This document shows positions 37,801-47,799 of a stretch of 64,000 bases of DNA, piece by piece. The position numbers and the translations under genes were made by a program. Source of the DNA: Centropus unirufus (lineage: Eukaryota; Chordata; Aves; Cuculiformes; Centropidae); contig VYZI01000012.1 of NCBI GenBank assembly GCA_013397695.1, forward strand, positions 5,219,040-5,283,039, written 5' to 3'. A model generated the notes under the pieces. The model was given only the letters and a program-made list of their open reading frames with translations. It was not told the origin of the DNA and did no database searches. How positions within the stretch are numbered: position 1 is the stretch's first letter; every line of letters begins with the position of its first letter.

Positions 37801-39443
37801 CTCGATCATTGTCATAAATATCACAGCTCTTACAGTAATACTTGCCTGCACTCCTTTTTCTTTTGTTTAAGAAATGAATGCTGTATTACCTTTGGGGTTT
37901 TTTTTGTAAGAGAAAATATTACCTATAAGAGCATTTTGTGAAGAAATCTACAATTGTTTGAGTGAAATAAGTATTTTTTTTTAAATTTGCAAGAGAACCT
38001 GAGTAACATCATATGGTCAATTTTATCCCTTCCTAATGCTGAGGTTTAGGCTTCTTGGAAATGGTATTGTTATTATTCAGGAAGTTCCTTAATGCTCATT
38101 AACTACTGTATTATTTTTTTTACTTTGCATTACAGTTGGTTTTCCACTAATGGGAAGGAAATTTAAATCTCAGGACTATAACTCTATACAGTTCTGGTTG
38201 GCCACTCAGATATCAGTTCACTCACGAGGATTTCCCAGATTTGGTTACACATACAGGATATATAAGCTTCAGACTTGAAAATCACTCTTAATCACTTAGT
38301 AATTTCTGGTGCCTGCAGCAGTTTAACAGATGAGTAGAACTGTGGATTCAATCATAGCATCACTGGCTTGGAAAAGACTTATGAGGTCTTTGACTCCAAC
38401 CAGTTCTAAGCTCATAGAAGCTTAAAATATCTACTTGGAATCCTAAAACTTCTTTAAGTAATATGAGTCACCTGCAGCAATGGAATTAATTATTTTTGGC
38501 TAGTTAGTTAAGCATTAAGCCTAGAATTTGTGTGAAATTACTAAATCCAATGGTAGAGAGTAAATATCTCTTTAGGTTTTCTTGGGGAATTAAAAATGTA
38601 GCTTTGTTGTGCAGGATGAAATGAGGAAAAGGTGTTAAGTGTAAGGCATGCTTGCCAACATCTTTGGCATGCAGTGTGGTAGTCTGAGAGGTGTAGAGTA
38701 TATAGGATGAAAGAGGGATAAAGGCAAGTGTAGTTATTCTCTGATCTGGTTAGATCTTAAATCTCTTCTAGAGGAGGGCCCCTGAGATATTAAGCTGCAA
38801 GAACAGCTCTACTAAATATGTTAGCACCAGAAACAATGGGTTTTAAATCATCTGTCCAACTCATTGAGATGAAAGAGCTTAAGGCACAGAAATGAGCAGA
38901 AACCTTAAGTTCTCATAAATTCAAATAAAACCATAGTGAGATAAATAAGGAATTCCTCTTGAAAACGTAGAATTTTCTTGAATTTATTTGGCATTCCTTG
39001 CTGACTGGCAATTAAATTTGCTTTTAAAAAAAAAATTGGGTGCAGATAAATGCAACTGAATTGGAAAAGCTATTGTTGGTTTCTTACAGCAAGTGCTGTG
39101 TGGTGTATCTTAACTCTTGTATTCTGCTTAAATAGATAATTGCAGGCTTTGCAGAAAAATCTATTTGCTGTACTTTCATACTGCTCTACTTCAGAAATCG
39201 ATTGATTACCTGAGATGTGTTAATAAACCTTTGTACTCCTTTACTTTTTTGTAGATCATTTCGAGTGACCCATTCTGGGTACCAACCACTGAGGAAGAAT
39301 ACCTGCACTTTGGGGAAAAGGCAGACTCGGAGAACCAGGCCCGCAAGTACATGAATGCAGTAAGAAAGCGAAAGGGACTTTATGTAGAAGAAAAAATTGT
39401 GGAGCATGCTGAAAAGCAAAGAACTCTCAGTAGAAATAAGTAG
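16765..39443 (+). CDS. EFL1: EFL1, C-terminal 548 residues (five exons, 5' part outside window)
   Basis: This is a spliced coding region: join(16765-16896, 18757-18904, 23898-24889, 27943-28127, 39255-39443). EFL1 is a cytoplasmic EF-2-like GTPase that, with SBDS, evicts eIF6 from late pre-60S subunits; human mutations cause a Shwachman-Diamond-like syndrome (established knowledge). The sequence shows EF-2-family blocks in order: IVRVAVEPKHPS (domain II/III junction), [20 protein letters not shown] (domain III), IPFRETIT and WSFGPRKCGPNI (domain IV), [16 protein letters not shown] with [19 protein letters not shown] (domain V), and the EFL1-type end KGLYVEEKIVEHAEKQRTL. All junctions are GT-AG with matching phases. 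The length is about half of the roughly 1,120-residue family norm, so the G domain and start lie upstream. No stop, frameshift or lost splice site is seen, so the gene looks functional. Confusion with eEF2 is excluded by the acidic insert and the C-terminus. Confidence 0.97.
16897..18756 (+). other. EFL1 intron (1.86 kb)
   Basis: A GT-AG intron between two phase-1 junctions. It is AT-rich and holds no repeat or gene that I recognise. Confidence 0.93.
18757..18904 (+). CDS. EFL1: EFL1 exon: domain III
   Basis: This 148-bp exon enters in phase 1 and leaves in phase 2. The acceptor is ttatttcaccag (AG at 18755-18756) and the donor is AAAG|GTGAGA at 18905. It encodes DMPQLVRGMKLLNQADPCVQ followed by [20 protein letters not shown] and CLDDLKE. 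This corresponds to eEF2 domain III (the LxLxKxDPxVQ and GEHxxxGAGExHLxxCLxDL blocks). The terminal Arg codon is split AG|G across the intron. Confidence 0.97.
18905..23897 (+). other. EFL1 intron (4.99 kb)
   Basis: A GT-AG intron, phase 2. It contains a 133-codon plus-strand open frame (23009-23410) with overlapping open frames to 23586, none with a recognisable domain. The sequence close to the 3' end has a pyrimidine tract at 23661-23677 ending in an AG, upstream of the true acceptor. No repeat family is recognised. Confidence 0.93.
23898..24889 (+). CDS. EFL1: EFL1 large exon: end of domain III, domain IV with acidic insert, start of domain V
   Basis: This unusually large internal exon is 992 bp, entering in phase 2 and leaving in phase 1. 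The acceptor is ttttttttatag (AG at 23896-23897) and the donor is TTTTAG|GTAAGA at 24890. It encodes fragment residues 94-425. It opens with FAKVQISVSAPIIPFRETIT, then a Lys/Glu-rich segment with helical character around EEVTRLLEENSELIRTMEHL. The domain IV core WSFGPRKCGPNI follows at about residues 241-252 and SIVSGFQLAT near 284. Next comes GVCFTVEKW, then an acidic, Ser/Asn-rich insert of roughly 65 residues (about 314-380). EF-2 homology resumes at [20 protein letters not shown]. The EF-2 diphthamide histidine loop is replaced by the insert. The insert and the segment after GPNIL are the least conserved parts compared with my memory of human EFL1. Confidence 0.97.
25046..25067. repeat. Perfect AT-rich 9-bp inverted repeat
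   Basis: TAGTATATA (25046-25054) and TATATACTA (25059-25067) are reverse complements around the loop TTTA, about 160 bases into the intron after the large EFL1 exon. AT palindromes of this size are common in such sequence. Confidence 0.8.
27143..27172. repeat. Small direct repeat AGGCATTCCTA
   Basis: Two exact 11-base copies (27143-27153 and 27162-27172) flank aatgcctt, which is complementary to part of each copy. It lies about 770 bases before the domain V exon. Probably a local duplication. Confidence 0.75.
27943..28127 (+). CDS. EFL1: EFL1 exon: domain V
   Basis: This 185-bp exon enters in phase 1 and leaves in phase 0. The acceptor is atatctttccag (AG at 27941-27942) and the donor is TGGGAG|GTAAAA at 28128. 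It completes the split Gly codon (G|GT) and encodes RVYAVLSRREGRVLQEEMKE, then [20 protein letters not shown] and the stretch ending LVFSHWE. These match eEF2 domain V (YGVLNRKRGHV, KAYLPVNESFGF, PQCVFDHW). An open frame runs on into the intron for about 35 codons; I treat that as chance. Confidence 0.97.
34821..35085 (-). repeat. CR1-type LINE 3' fragment, antisense
   Basis: This reads as reverse-complement CR1: ccagaatcctttaggctgga, then agtccaactataaacctggc, aaatacctccaggtatggtg, cctgggcagctcttccagtg and cctatcacttgttacttggg in the expected order, with a small internal deletion around 35010. It is an old, diverged copy within the last EFL1 intron. Confidence 0.85.
38350..38420 (-). repeat. 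Short CR1-type fragment, antisense
   Basis: About 70 bases resemble the terminal part of CR1 in reverse complement: aatcatagcatcactggctt, ggaaaagacttatgaggtct, then gactccaacc. Very short and diverged. It lies in the last EFL1 intron, about 840 bases before the final exon. Confidence 0.65.
39255..39443 (+). CDS. EFL1: EFL1 last coding exon and stop
   Basis: The exon starts in phase 0 after the acceptor ctttacttttttgtag (AG at 39253-39254). It encodes 62 residues beginning IISSDPFWVPTTEEEYLHFG and continuing EKADSENQARKYMNAVRKRK, then the basic/acidic tail GLYVEEKIVEHAEKQRTLSR-NK, with TAG at 39441-39443. The RKRKGL motif corresponds to the C-terminal ETRKRKGL of eEF2, and the extra VEEKIVEHAEKQRTLS tail is characteristic of EFL1. 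The exon continues directly into the 3' UTR. Confidence 0.97.
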   Translation: MISSDPFWVPTTEEEYLHFGEKADSENQARKYMNAVRKRKGLYVEEKIVEHAEKQRTLSRNK

Positions 39444-39634
39444 CTGTGTCTGCTTTCTCTCTCTTCTGCCTCAGCTAAAGTGCAGGTGGATTCTTTTCTA
39501 TGCAGCAGATTCAAAATCTCAACTGGACTTTTTCTTTGTCTCCACTTTTCTTATCTGCTATAATGACTGTGGCTTATGTTTTAATGAACTTAGGCCTTTC
39601 CAATTTTATACAGAGAAAATAGTTTATTTATTCA

Positions 39635-39640
39635 AATAAA
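39635..39640 (+). terminator. Proximal EFL1 poly(A) signal AATAAA
   Basis: A canonical hexamer 191 bases after the stop codon. It forms the 3' arm of a perfect 7-bp inverted repeat (TTTATTT 39623-39629, loop ATTC, AAATAAA 39634-39640). T-rich sequence follows from about 39690. Confidence 0.65.
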
Positions 39641-39786
39641 ATATAGACTTATTCATTACAATTGGTCATAATTTTTAAAACTTACTGCCCTGTTGGATTT
39701 TCTTGTCACGGGATTATGAACTCCTGTTTTCATTTGTTTCTTTCTGATTAATCAGGTGTAATTAGTTATTTAGCTAGTTTGTTGCA

Positions 39787-39792
39787 AATAAA
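39787..39792 (+). terminator. Distal EFL1 poly(A) signal AATAAA
   Basis: A second canonical hexamer. It is followed within about 20-40 bases by a T/GT-rich stretch (tgtttttgactgttcttt at about 39811) that fits a downstream element. This is probably the main 3' end, but there is no transcript evidence to choose between the two. Confidence 0.65.
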
Positions 39793-39815
39793 CTATGCAC
39801 TGAGCTCCCTAATGT

Positions 39816-42800
39816 TTTTGACTGTTCTTTAAATTTATTTTAATTTGTGTAATGCGTTTGTTACCAATGCTTTCCATAGTTACTTATGTGCGAATAGTTG
39901 TAAGCCAGTGAGGAGTTTCTGAACTCCCTTACTCTGTTCTGTGTGTAAGCAGTCATTTAAATCAGTGATGTACCTTCTTTAAATCACATCGGAAATAGAG
40001 AACATGTGGAAGGCCAAGCATTGCAAACCAAGCAAAATTTGTCCTTTTTTTCCCTCCTTAGAACACAGAATCATGGAATTGTAGAATGGTTTGGGTTGGA
40101 AGAAACCTGAAAGTTGGTTGAACCTGTCCGCTTCCAACCCCTGCACTGCGACCAGGGACACCTTCCACTGGATCAGGTTGCTCATAACCTCATCCAGCCT
40201 GATCTTGATATCTAATCGTATTAAGACGGTCATATGATTGCCCTAAGCTGGGGGATGCTGTTGGGAGATACTGGGCACACAGCTAAATCTGGCAGTTCTG
40301 TACGAGTGCTTACAGACTGTTGCAGAAACGTCTACCCAGACAACCTGTTGACTTGAGTTCAGTGAAGGGAAGCTCTTGCAAAAATACACAAAATATCTTG
40401 CTGTTTGCAGCTGTCTAGGGTGCAGAAGGCTCCAAAATTATTCAGACCAAGACTAACAGGAAAAGAAGTTTTAGTTAAGAAAAAGGGAGACCTTGGATAG
40501 AAGTGGAGCATGTTTCATGAATTATCTTCTAATTTGGCTGGTTTGAATTTTGAAAGGATGACAGGAATTCTAAAGGGTTAAGAGTGAATATGTAGATGTC
40601 CTTGAAGAGTTTCCAATGTTTACTTAAATGAATAGGAATAAGTCCTTTAATGTTTTGCTAACTGACTTTCTGCTACCTCTTGTCTTTGCTAATTGCAGTG
40701 AGTTCTGTTTCAGATAACCATGCAAACAAGTCATCCTTTACTTTCCAGAATATATCCATTTCTTTAATGTGTGATTGCCTTATACTCTGTAGCACCTGCT
40801 TGGTCTTGCTGAATAAATATTCTTTGTGTGTGAATTAATGCAGCAGGCAGAAGTTAACTCATATCAGTTTTGCTTCCTATGGGAAAGCAAACTGTTGCTT
40901 GTTTCACAAGTAGAATGATTTTGAATGCTAAACATATATTTTAAATAGCAGCCTTTTCTTTTCCAGCTTGTTTGCTTTCATTATGGAAATGTTCCCTTTT
41001 AAGATTGTATTTATGAATTATTCAAGCAAATGAAATATTTTCCTGCCCCAGAAGGTTGTTCCATAAATTGCTCTTATTTTACAGGAGGGGTCTGGGTAGC
41101 AGCCTTATTAGAGCTTGAACAAACACGCGTGGTTTGGGCACTGCCAGCTGGTGTAGCCATTCAAAGACCAGTCAGGACATAAATGTTTGTAATGAGATCT
41201 TGGCTAATATAGCCACCCTCCCAGCTGAATCCAAGATAGAGTTAGGTATGTCTGGCCTGCAGTCACAAAGATGCTTGAATAGGTGATGGAGAGATGAACG
41301 AGTTGGTCATTGTTGTGACTCCTGGTCATTGCTGTGACTCCATAATCGTTAACTGTACCCTACCGTACTTGAGTAAGCAGAAAGACCATGAACTGAGATT
41401 TAAAATAGTTCACAATAGCTTTCTTATTTTGTTAAGGTGTATTTTCAGATTGCAACTCAAACAGCGTGAAGATGATAATTAATTCAGGATATTACAACAC
41501 TGTTGTTTGTAAAAACTCCACTAACTAGCAGAAGAAAATCAAACCCATCTGCAAGAAGTGTAACTGCTTTAGTAACAGCTACCAATGGGAAGAGAATCCA
41601 AGTGCTTGTGTCCCATGAATCTCTAACCGTTTTTTTTCTGGGTTATTCAAAAAGTAACCTGATGTAGCTTCCCCACCCCACCCTCAGGTTTGTTACACAT
41701 ATTTAATATGATACAATTTTGGAAAATCCCTGCAAAGTGGGATAAATAACTTACTGATGGAGCAAGCCATGGACAGATTTAATTGAGAGCTAGCCATTAT
41801 ATTATTTCATTTTCCATTACCAGCTTAATTGCTAATTATAATCCATACATAAAATAAGCATACACAGCTTTTAAAATATCTTATATGTGTAAATGTGTAC
41901 ACACTCAGTTGATGTGATTTGGCTCTGTTGGCTCTGGTTGAATCAAGGCTCGTTACAATTGCTAGTATATAAAAACAACAGTCAGCTTCTGTTGAGATAC
42001 TTAGTAGTGAATTAAAAATATTCATTGGGAAAGCCATAAGATAATCCAAATGATTCCACTTTGTGGATTAAAAAAAAAAATAGCAACTGGATTTCCCCAA
42101 AGCAGAATAAAGACCAAGCAGTGGCAAGCAAGCCCCTTTATCATGTCTCTGGATGTGCTTTTTTTTTATCTTCTTGCTTTAAAAAGCTTTAATTTTGGCA
42201 AGCAGTAGTAATGTTAGGTGAGTCATATTTCTTTTTCTTTCTTTCATAAAACTTCACCTACATTTTAAAGCATTTCCAAAGGAGAAATCAAAGTAGAACT
42301 GGAATCTGTGCTGTATTTTCCTTCCTACCCCTCTTTCCACGTTAATTTAGGACTTCACAATAGCCTCAGTGTTACAATTGATGAGAACAGAGATATCAGA
42401 GAAGCAATATTCCTGTACCAAAACATATAGCTCCCAAATTGGGTTTGAATACAGTCTCTTGACTCCCTACTAACCTTAAAAACTAACTCTTCTTAATTGA
42501 GACACTAACATTTGGAACCTTATTGTGTGAGAAATGGATTATGTCACTTCTTCATAAAGGCACTTGCCATGCTAACAAGAATGAAGATACACAGCATTTG
42601 AACTCTACGCTGTCCTTCTGACAAAAGACCATTTGGAGCATGGAAGAGTAGCTTTGGCTGTAGGTGACTTTTGGAATGCTTTAATAGATTGAACACTTAC
42701 TGTGATAGCAGAGGGGTCCTGATAAAAACCCTTCACTTTTCTGAGCGTGGTCTTGGGTTACAAGTATATGGAGAAGGCCCTGATAAGTGTATTGGAGGGT

Positions 42801-45800
42801 TGTGAACAGCACAGTTCATGTTCCTTGCAGTCTTCTCCAGTAGCTTTTCCAATAGCATGAGATGGGAGAGGTGGGTCAAGGCAGGCATCAAAATGGGTGA
42901 CAAATAAGCAACAAGACACCTCTCATGAAAAAGTGGGTAGGAATATTCTTTAATGCTACTTGAGGAATAACCTGTTTGTGCAACTACTGGAGACCTATGA
43001 GGAAGAAAGAAGCGCAGCTTTTCTAAATGCTTGCTTGTTCTTTGTTTCCACAGGCTGGGTGAGGGGAATAAATGTCTCCAGTATAAATGAGAAACTGGAC
43101 GTTCATTTCGTTGTCATATTTTACCCAGGAGGTAAATGGATTGTAGTTGGCAATTCTGGGAGTAAAAAGTCACTCTTAATTAGAAAGCTATTCCTCAAAT
43201 ATATCTGTTAGAAACTGTTTTCATTTATAAACCTAGTGGTGCACAGGTACCATTTACAGCTGAGACAACTGGAAGAACAGAACCTTGCGGATCTGCTTAG
43301 GACCTCCCACAGCGTGACCTGGCAGCAGAACTCGAACTGGGAATTGAGGTGACTTTTCTCCTGGCCTTGATCTACCAGGCTGTATTCTTGGAGCAAGATA
43401 TCTTGAAGTGTTGCTTCTTCTATTAGGGTTTCTCCTTTCTAATTTTAGTTTGGTTCCAAATGCTTTGTAGATTTCTCTCTGCTTTTTCCTTGTTTCCTTT
43501 GGAAGCAGAAATAGAAGAGCATGTGGAGGAGAGGATATGAATGAGCTGAATTGTTTTGTCAGTACCATTTTTTTAATGCTTGTTTTGAATTCTCATGTAG
43601 CTTCTGATTAATTTTGATTCTTGTTCATACTGGACTGGATGTGAAAACTCAGGAGTTGACAGTGGACAAGGGTGTACAGTTTTTGTTGCATCATGTATGG
43701 GATAAGGACAGTCAAGAAAAATAGCAGAGAGGTCTCTTTAGTACCTGTTGTGATATTAACGTGTAATCCTTTAATATTCATAAAATGTTTTGAAATTCTT
43801 TCCCTGGAGGGTGTTAAATGCTAATAATTTTTTACTGGTCACTACTAGATTCCCACTTACAGGGTGCCTGTAAGACATTTCCATCAACTGACATTACTTC
43901 TGATACATATAATCCATGGACAAGAAACCAATTCTGAAACATGGTTTTTAAAGATCATTTACATAAAAATTCCAGGTAGTAAATATTCTTTTAATGCTAT
44001 AATCTGAGGGGGTTAGCATTGTTGTTATTATCTTATTTTGACTATAGCTATTTTTTTTAATGGATCTAAAAGCATTTACATGAAATTTGTGTATAATACA
44101 GGTTATCGTTTACAGGAAAAGTGACCTGAAAATAAATGTAAGCAAAGAAGTATTAGTAAAAATATGGATTCCCTGAGAAACTTTCACTTTCAGGACGGGA
44201 ATATTTTCTTCCTGTGTATTGTCTACTCCTGCCTTGATACAAATAAGGGTATACAGAAAGCCTAGTAAATTTACCTTCTTGTTTGAAACAGCATTTTTAT
44301 TTTTACATTTTTAAACTTCAAGCTTACGGTTGAATTTTTCAGATCCACTTCTGACATCTCAGCTGTTACTGGGGGGGTATAAGACACAAACATCCACATT
44401 GGTCATGATACCATGCACAAAGTGTGATCTTCTTGGGAATTTTCTGCAGGGTGGGATCTGAAGAAGTTGAGGAATGGTTGGCAGAATGTGGAATAGAATT
44501 TATTTTTAAACCATGCATAGATATCTATAAAATGATAAAAAGTGCATACTTTCCGTGTGCTTTTCTTCACCGGTTTGCAGTTTTACACCTCAAAGTTGTG
44601 GTATCTGTGATCTGCTGCTTTAGTACAGCCCTGAGAATGAAAATACTTTCAGTGTTAATGTGAGATGTCCTTGTAGGCCTGGCTGCTTTTGCATATAGCT
44701 TACATGCAAATAAAACATTTACATGTAAATATCCTTTTGACTTAGCACTATTTCTAAATTTTGGTCTGTTATATAATTGATGTAGCTTAGTCATATCCTC
44801 TATTGTGAGTGTGGGCTGTTTTGCTTTGTGCACGTTTGAATCTACTGAAAAGCAGTTAAGATAAAAATTAATATTGATTTTTATTGTTTCTGTATAAGAA
44901 CCTAACTGAAAAGTCTGGGGGGCATTTGTCTTTCACCAGTCATTTCATGATCATAAAATTCCTGCAAACCATGACTAACGAGAGGAAAACACAGATAGCA
45001 TGAAGTATTGTGGTTTGGGCTCTTTGGCAGAGACTTTTCTGTTTCAACAGATGCTGTTTTCATACAGGAGGTTTATTTATTTATTGTGAATTTAGTCTCC
45101 CTCTACTTAGCCCTTGTCCTTCACTTCCTACTTTACCAAGGATCCAACTCCATAAGCCCCACTACTCTTTGGAGGAATATTGTTATTATCAACTATTTAC
45201 TTCATTTTACTGAATCTGCTTATCTTTGTAAGGAGTTGCTGACTCTGGAATTGGAACAACCACAAAAAAAGGGATCCAAATCCAGTAGTGTTTTCCCCTT
45301 AGCATTTTTGATGACCACATAAAAGGCTTGTCCTTCCTCCTTACAGAAGTGTCACGTCTCACTGTTCTCCAGTGAGATATCAAGGTGGACTCTTTTCCCC
45401 CCAGAAGAGCTGCTCGTGTAAAAGGTCAACAATAAATAATAATCTGCACGGGCATCAAAAATAAGACTTTTGACAAAAGAATCTACAGCCTTTTTAAACC
45501 CTGCATTTCCTACATGCTCAGAAACACGTTTGCTATTTTCTGAGAGGGAGGGGATTTCAGTAATGTTATGCTACTTTTTTTCTGAAGTGGCCACATAGCA
45601 CAGCTAAAATATGCACCTTCTCGAGTGGAATTACAAATGGGAGGCACATTGATCATCATCACCGATTCAGTGCTGGCTTTTCCCCATCTGTGGAGAGCTC
45701 TTTCCAGAATTTTTCATATGGTTCTTTTGCACTGTAATAAATTAAGTCAGGTAATGAATAAATCACTCTTGTTTCATTGCTTTCCGAATGATTTATGCCA

Positions 45801-47799
45801 GTGTAAACTGCCACCTCAGAATATTCTGCCACTTGTTTTGCTATAGCAAAAATCCTCAGGCTTAGAGACAGGTCTGAAGGAGCTTTTGGGCTTTCCTGCT
45901 GACTCCATGACAGTCATGTGGACCATTGTCCCCTCTGCCACATTGTTCTCGAAATAATAATTGTGGATTTTAACTTGCTTAAAAAAGAAGGAAAAGCCTA
46001 CAATCTCAATGGAAAAAGAAGGCTGTGGAGTAAGTAACAAGCTTTTAGAGAGGCTAATTCGTTGTGCCCAACAAAAGCAATTTTTTTGCTGTAGCGATGA
46101 TTTTGTAGCATTTGAAAAAGAGAATATTCATTTCTTTTGTAATTCTAGGATTCAAGAGAATGGTTTGGAGCAGCCACCATGCAATGCAAGCCTAAATGCT
46201 GTCTTTAGCAGAGGTGTAAGAGGATTGATCATGATACAGAGGCAGATTTAATCACACTTAAAGAGGACAACAAAGCAAGAGAGCTTCAGGAGTTCCACTC
46301 CTCTGCCACCTCTGAAGGTAGTCTTAACTTTTTGATTAGACTTCACTTGCCTGAGTGCTCTGAGATTTTACTCTGATCTTGTTCAAAGGGGAGGATGCAA
46401 AGTCCAGGTCAGTTGTGTAGAATTAGGGACTGAGGAAAAAAAAACCTCAAAAGTTGTCATGGCAGGAGTGATGCATCCATCAAGCAGTAGTTTCTTCTTG
46501 CCTCTAATATAGGTATTAGATAGCAAGTAATTTTTTTAAATTATTCTAATGTTCCTTTAAATGATGAGTTCATAACAATCGACATTAATTCCAAGGGCTG
46601 ATTTATTTCCTCAGTGGTATAGATATATCCAGAGTCGACCAGTACTGAAATGTGGTAGCAGGCATGCAATGGAGCATGCTGGCAGCTAATTGTTTTCTGT
46701 CTTTTGTCGCTTGTCATGGTGGCATTTACCTTTAGGAGGTCAAGAGAGTGGCTCTTTAGAAGGAAAAACTGGCATTGCTTCATGAAGTGACTGACAGAAG
46801 GAGCTGTGTAAGTGGCAGTTGAAGCTGCTCTTCCCCTGGAGACCAGGCACAGCGTGTTCATGACAAGTGCTGCTATCACTGGTCTGGGAATTGAAAGCTG
46901 ATCCTATTTATGAATCCATGTCTCCTCCTTGTAATGTTGCTGTCATGCAGCATGAACAGCTTAGAAAGGTTAGTTTAAATTAACCTTCCTGCATTAAAAT
47001 AATACCTAGTCTGTTCCTGTCACATCCAGCATGGTAAGCTTCAAGGGCAGTGAGTAATTTGACTGCAGCTGGTGTGAAAGGGAAAAGCTGGAGGAGAAAT
47101 TAAAAATGCTGTGGAAAAAAGTACCATCACTCTTGTATGAGCGTTTTTCAGTAACTGTTTTAATTACATTATGAGAATGCTTTGTTGCTGTAGAAGTGTT
47201 GGATAATAGATGGTGTGCCAGCGTGCTCTGGATGATACGCTGTCCTGACAGGCAGGTTGTAATTACCAGTCAGCCCATGCCTTCTGCATAGCCTTGCCTC
47301 TGCGAAGGAAAGCGTGAAGAAACAAGCCTCAGAAGCTTGTTCATCTGTCTGTCTCACTGTCCTGTGGATTTCATAGAAACGCCTTGACGGAGGGAAGCTC
47401 ATCGTTTCATGGAGCATGGTGGAAGGGAGCTGTGCATTCCCAGCAGCAGCAGTTCCCAGGGTACCAGTTTACTGACTGCATAAAAAGCAGCCCTAAATAA
47501 CCTTTCTGATCCCTTTCCTCCAGGACGCTGCAGTCCAGCCCAGCTTCTGTTGAATCTTGCTACAGGGCAGGTGGAGCCTGAAGAACTGCATGCGAGAGTA
47601 CTTGAAGGGATGTTGTTCTGAGATCCACAGACTGCATGAAGGTGGGCAGCCCAGGGTCATGACATTACAAAGCTTGCTTTCATGTAAGAGGATGCTGTAA
47701 GGGGAAACGCGTTAATTAGTTCTTTGTTCTTTCGGTTCTCAGTTGAGCACTGCAAAGCACATGAAGAAGCCTCTCCCAACCTGAGCTGGAAGAGTTTGG
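39816..47799. other. Intergenic sequence downstream of EFL1, first part
   Basis: Apart from the CR1 piece near 40.1 kb, I see no gene, RNA or repeat that I can name. The longest open frames (about 80-112 codons, e.g. minus strand 43254-43568 and 46541-46879) lack recognisable motifs and splice context. AT-rich throughout. Confidence 0.7.
40063..40212 (-). repeat. CR1-type LINE 3' fragment, antisense, just downstream of EFL1
   Basis: A clear reverse-complement CR1 3' end: cacagaatcatggaattgta, gaatggtttgggttggaaga, accagggacaccttccactg, ggatcaggttgctcataacc, catccagcctgatcttgat. It lies about 270 bases beyond the distal poly(A) signal. Confidence 0.88.

Larger units (their letters stand above)
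28128..39254 (+). other. EFL1 last intron (11.1 kb)
   Basis: A GT-AG phase-0 intron, the longest complete one in the window. It carries two CR1 fragments on the minus strand (about 34.82-35.08 and 38.35-38.42 kb) and a locally GC-richer patch at about 32.24-32.64 kb. Open frames of up to 134 codons (34077-34481) show no known domain and are rich in residues typical of chance AT-rich frames. No nested gene is supported. Confidence 0.92.
39444..39815 (+). other. EFL1 3' UTR (extent inferred)
   Basis: Non-coding tail of the last EFL1 exon. Two canonical AATAAA hexamers lie about 190 and 345 bases after the stop, so transcripts probably end near 39655 and/or 39810. The outer limit is inferred from the distal signal and is not observed. 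Confidence 0.75.
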
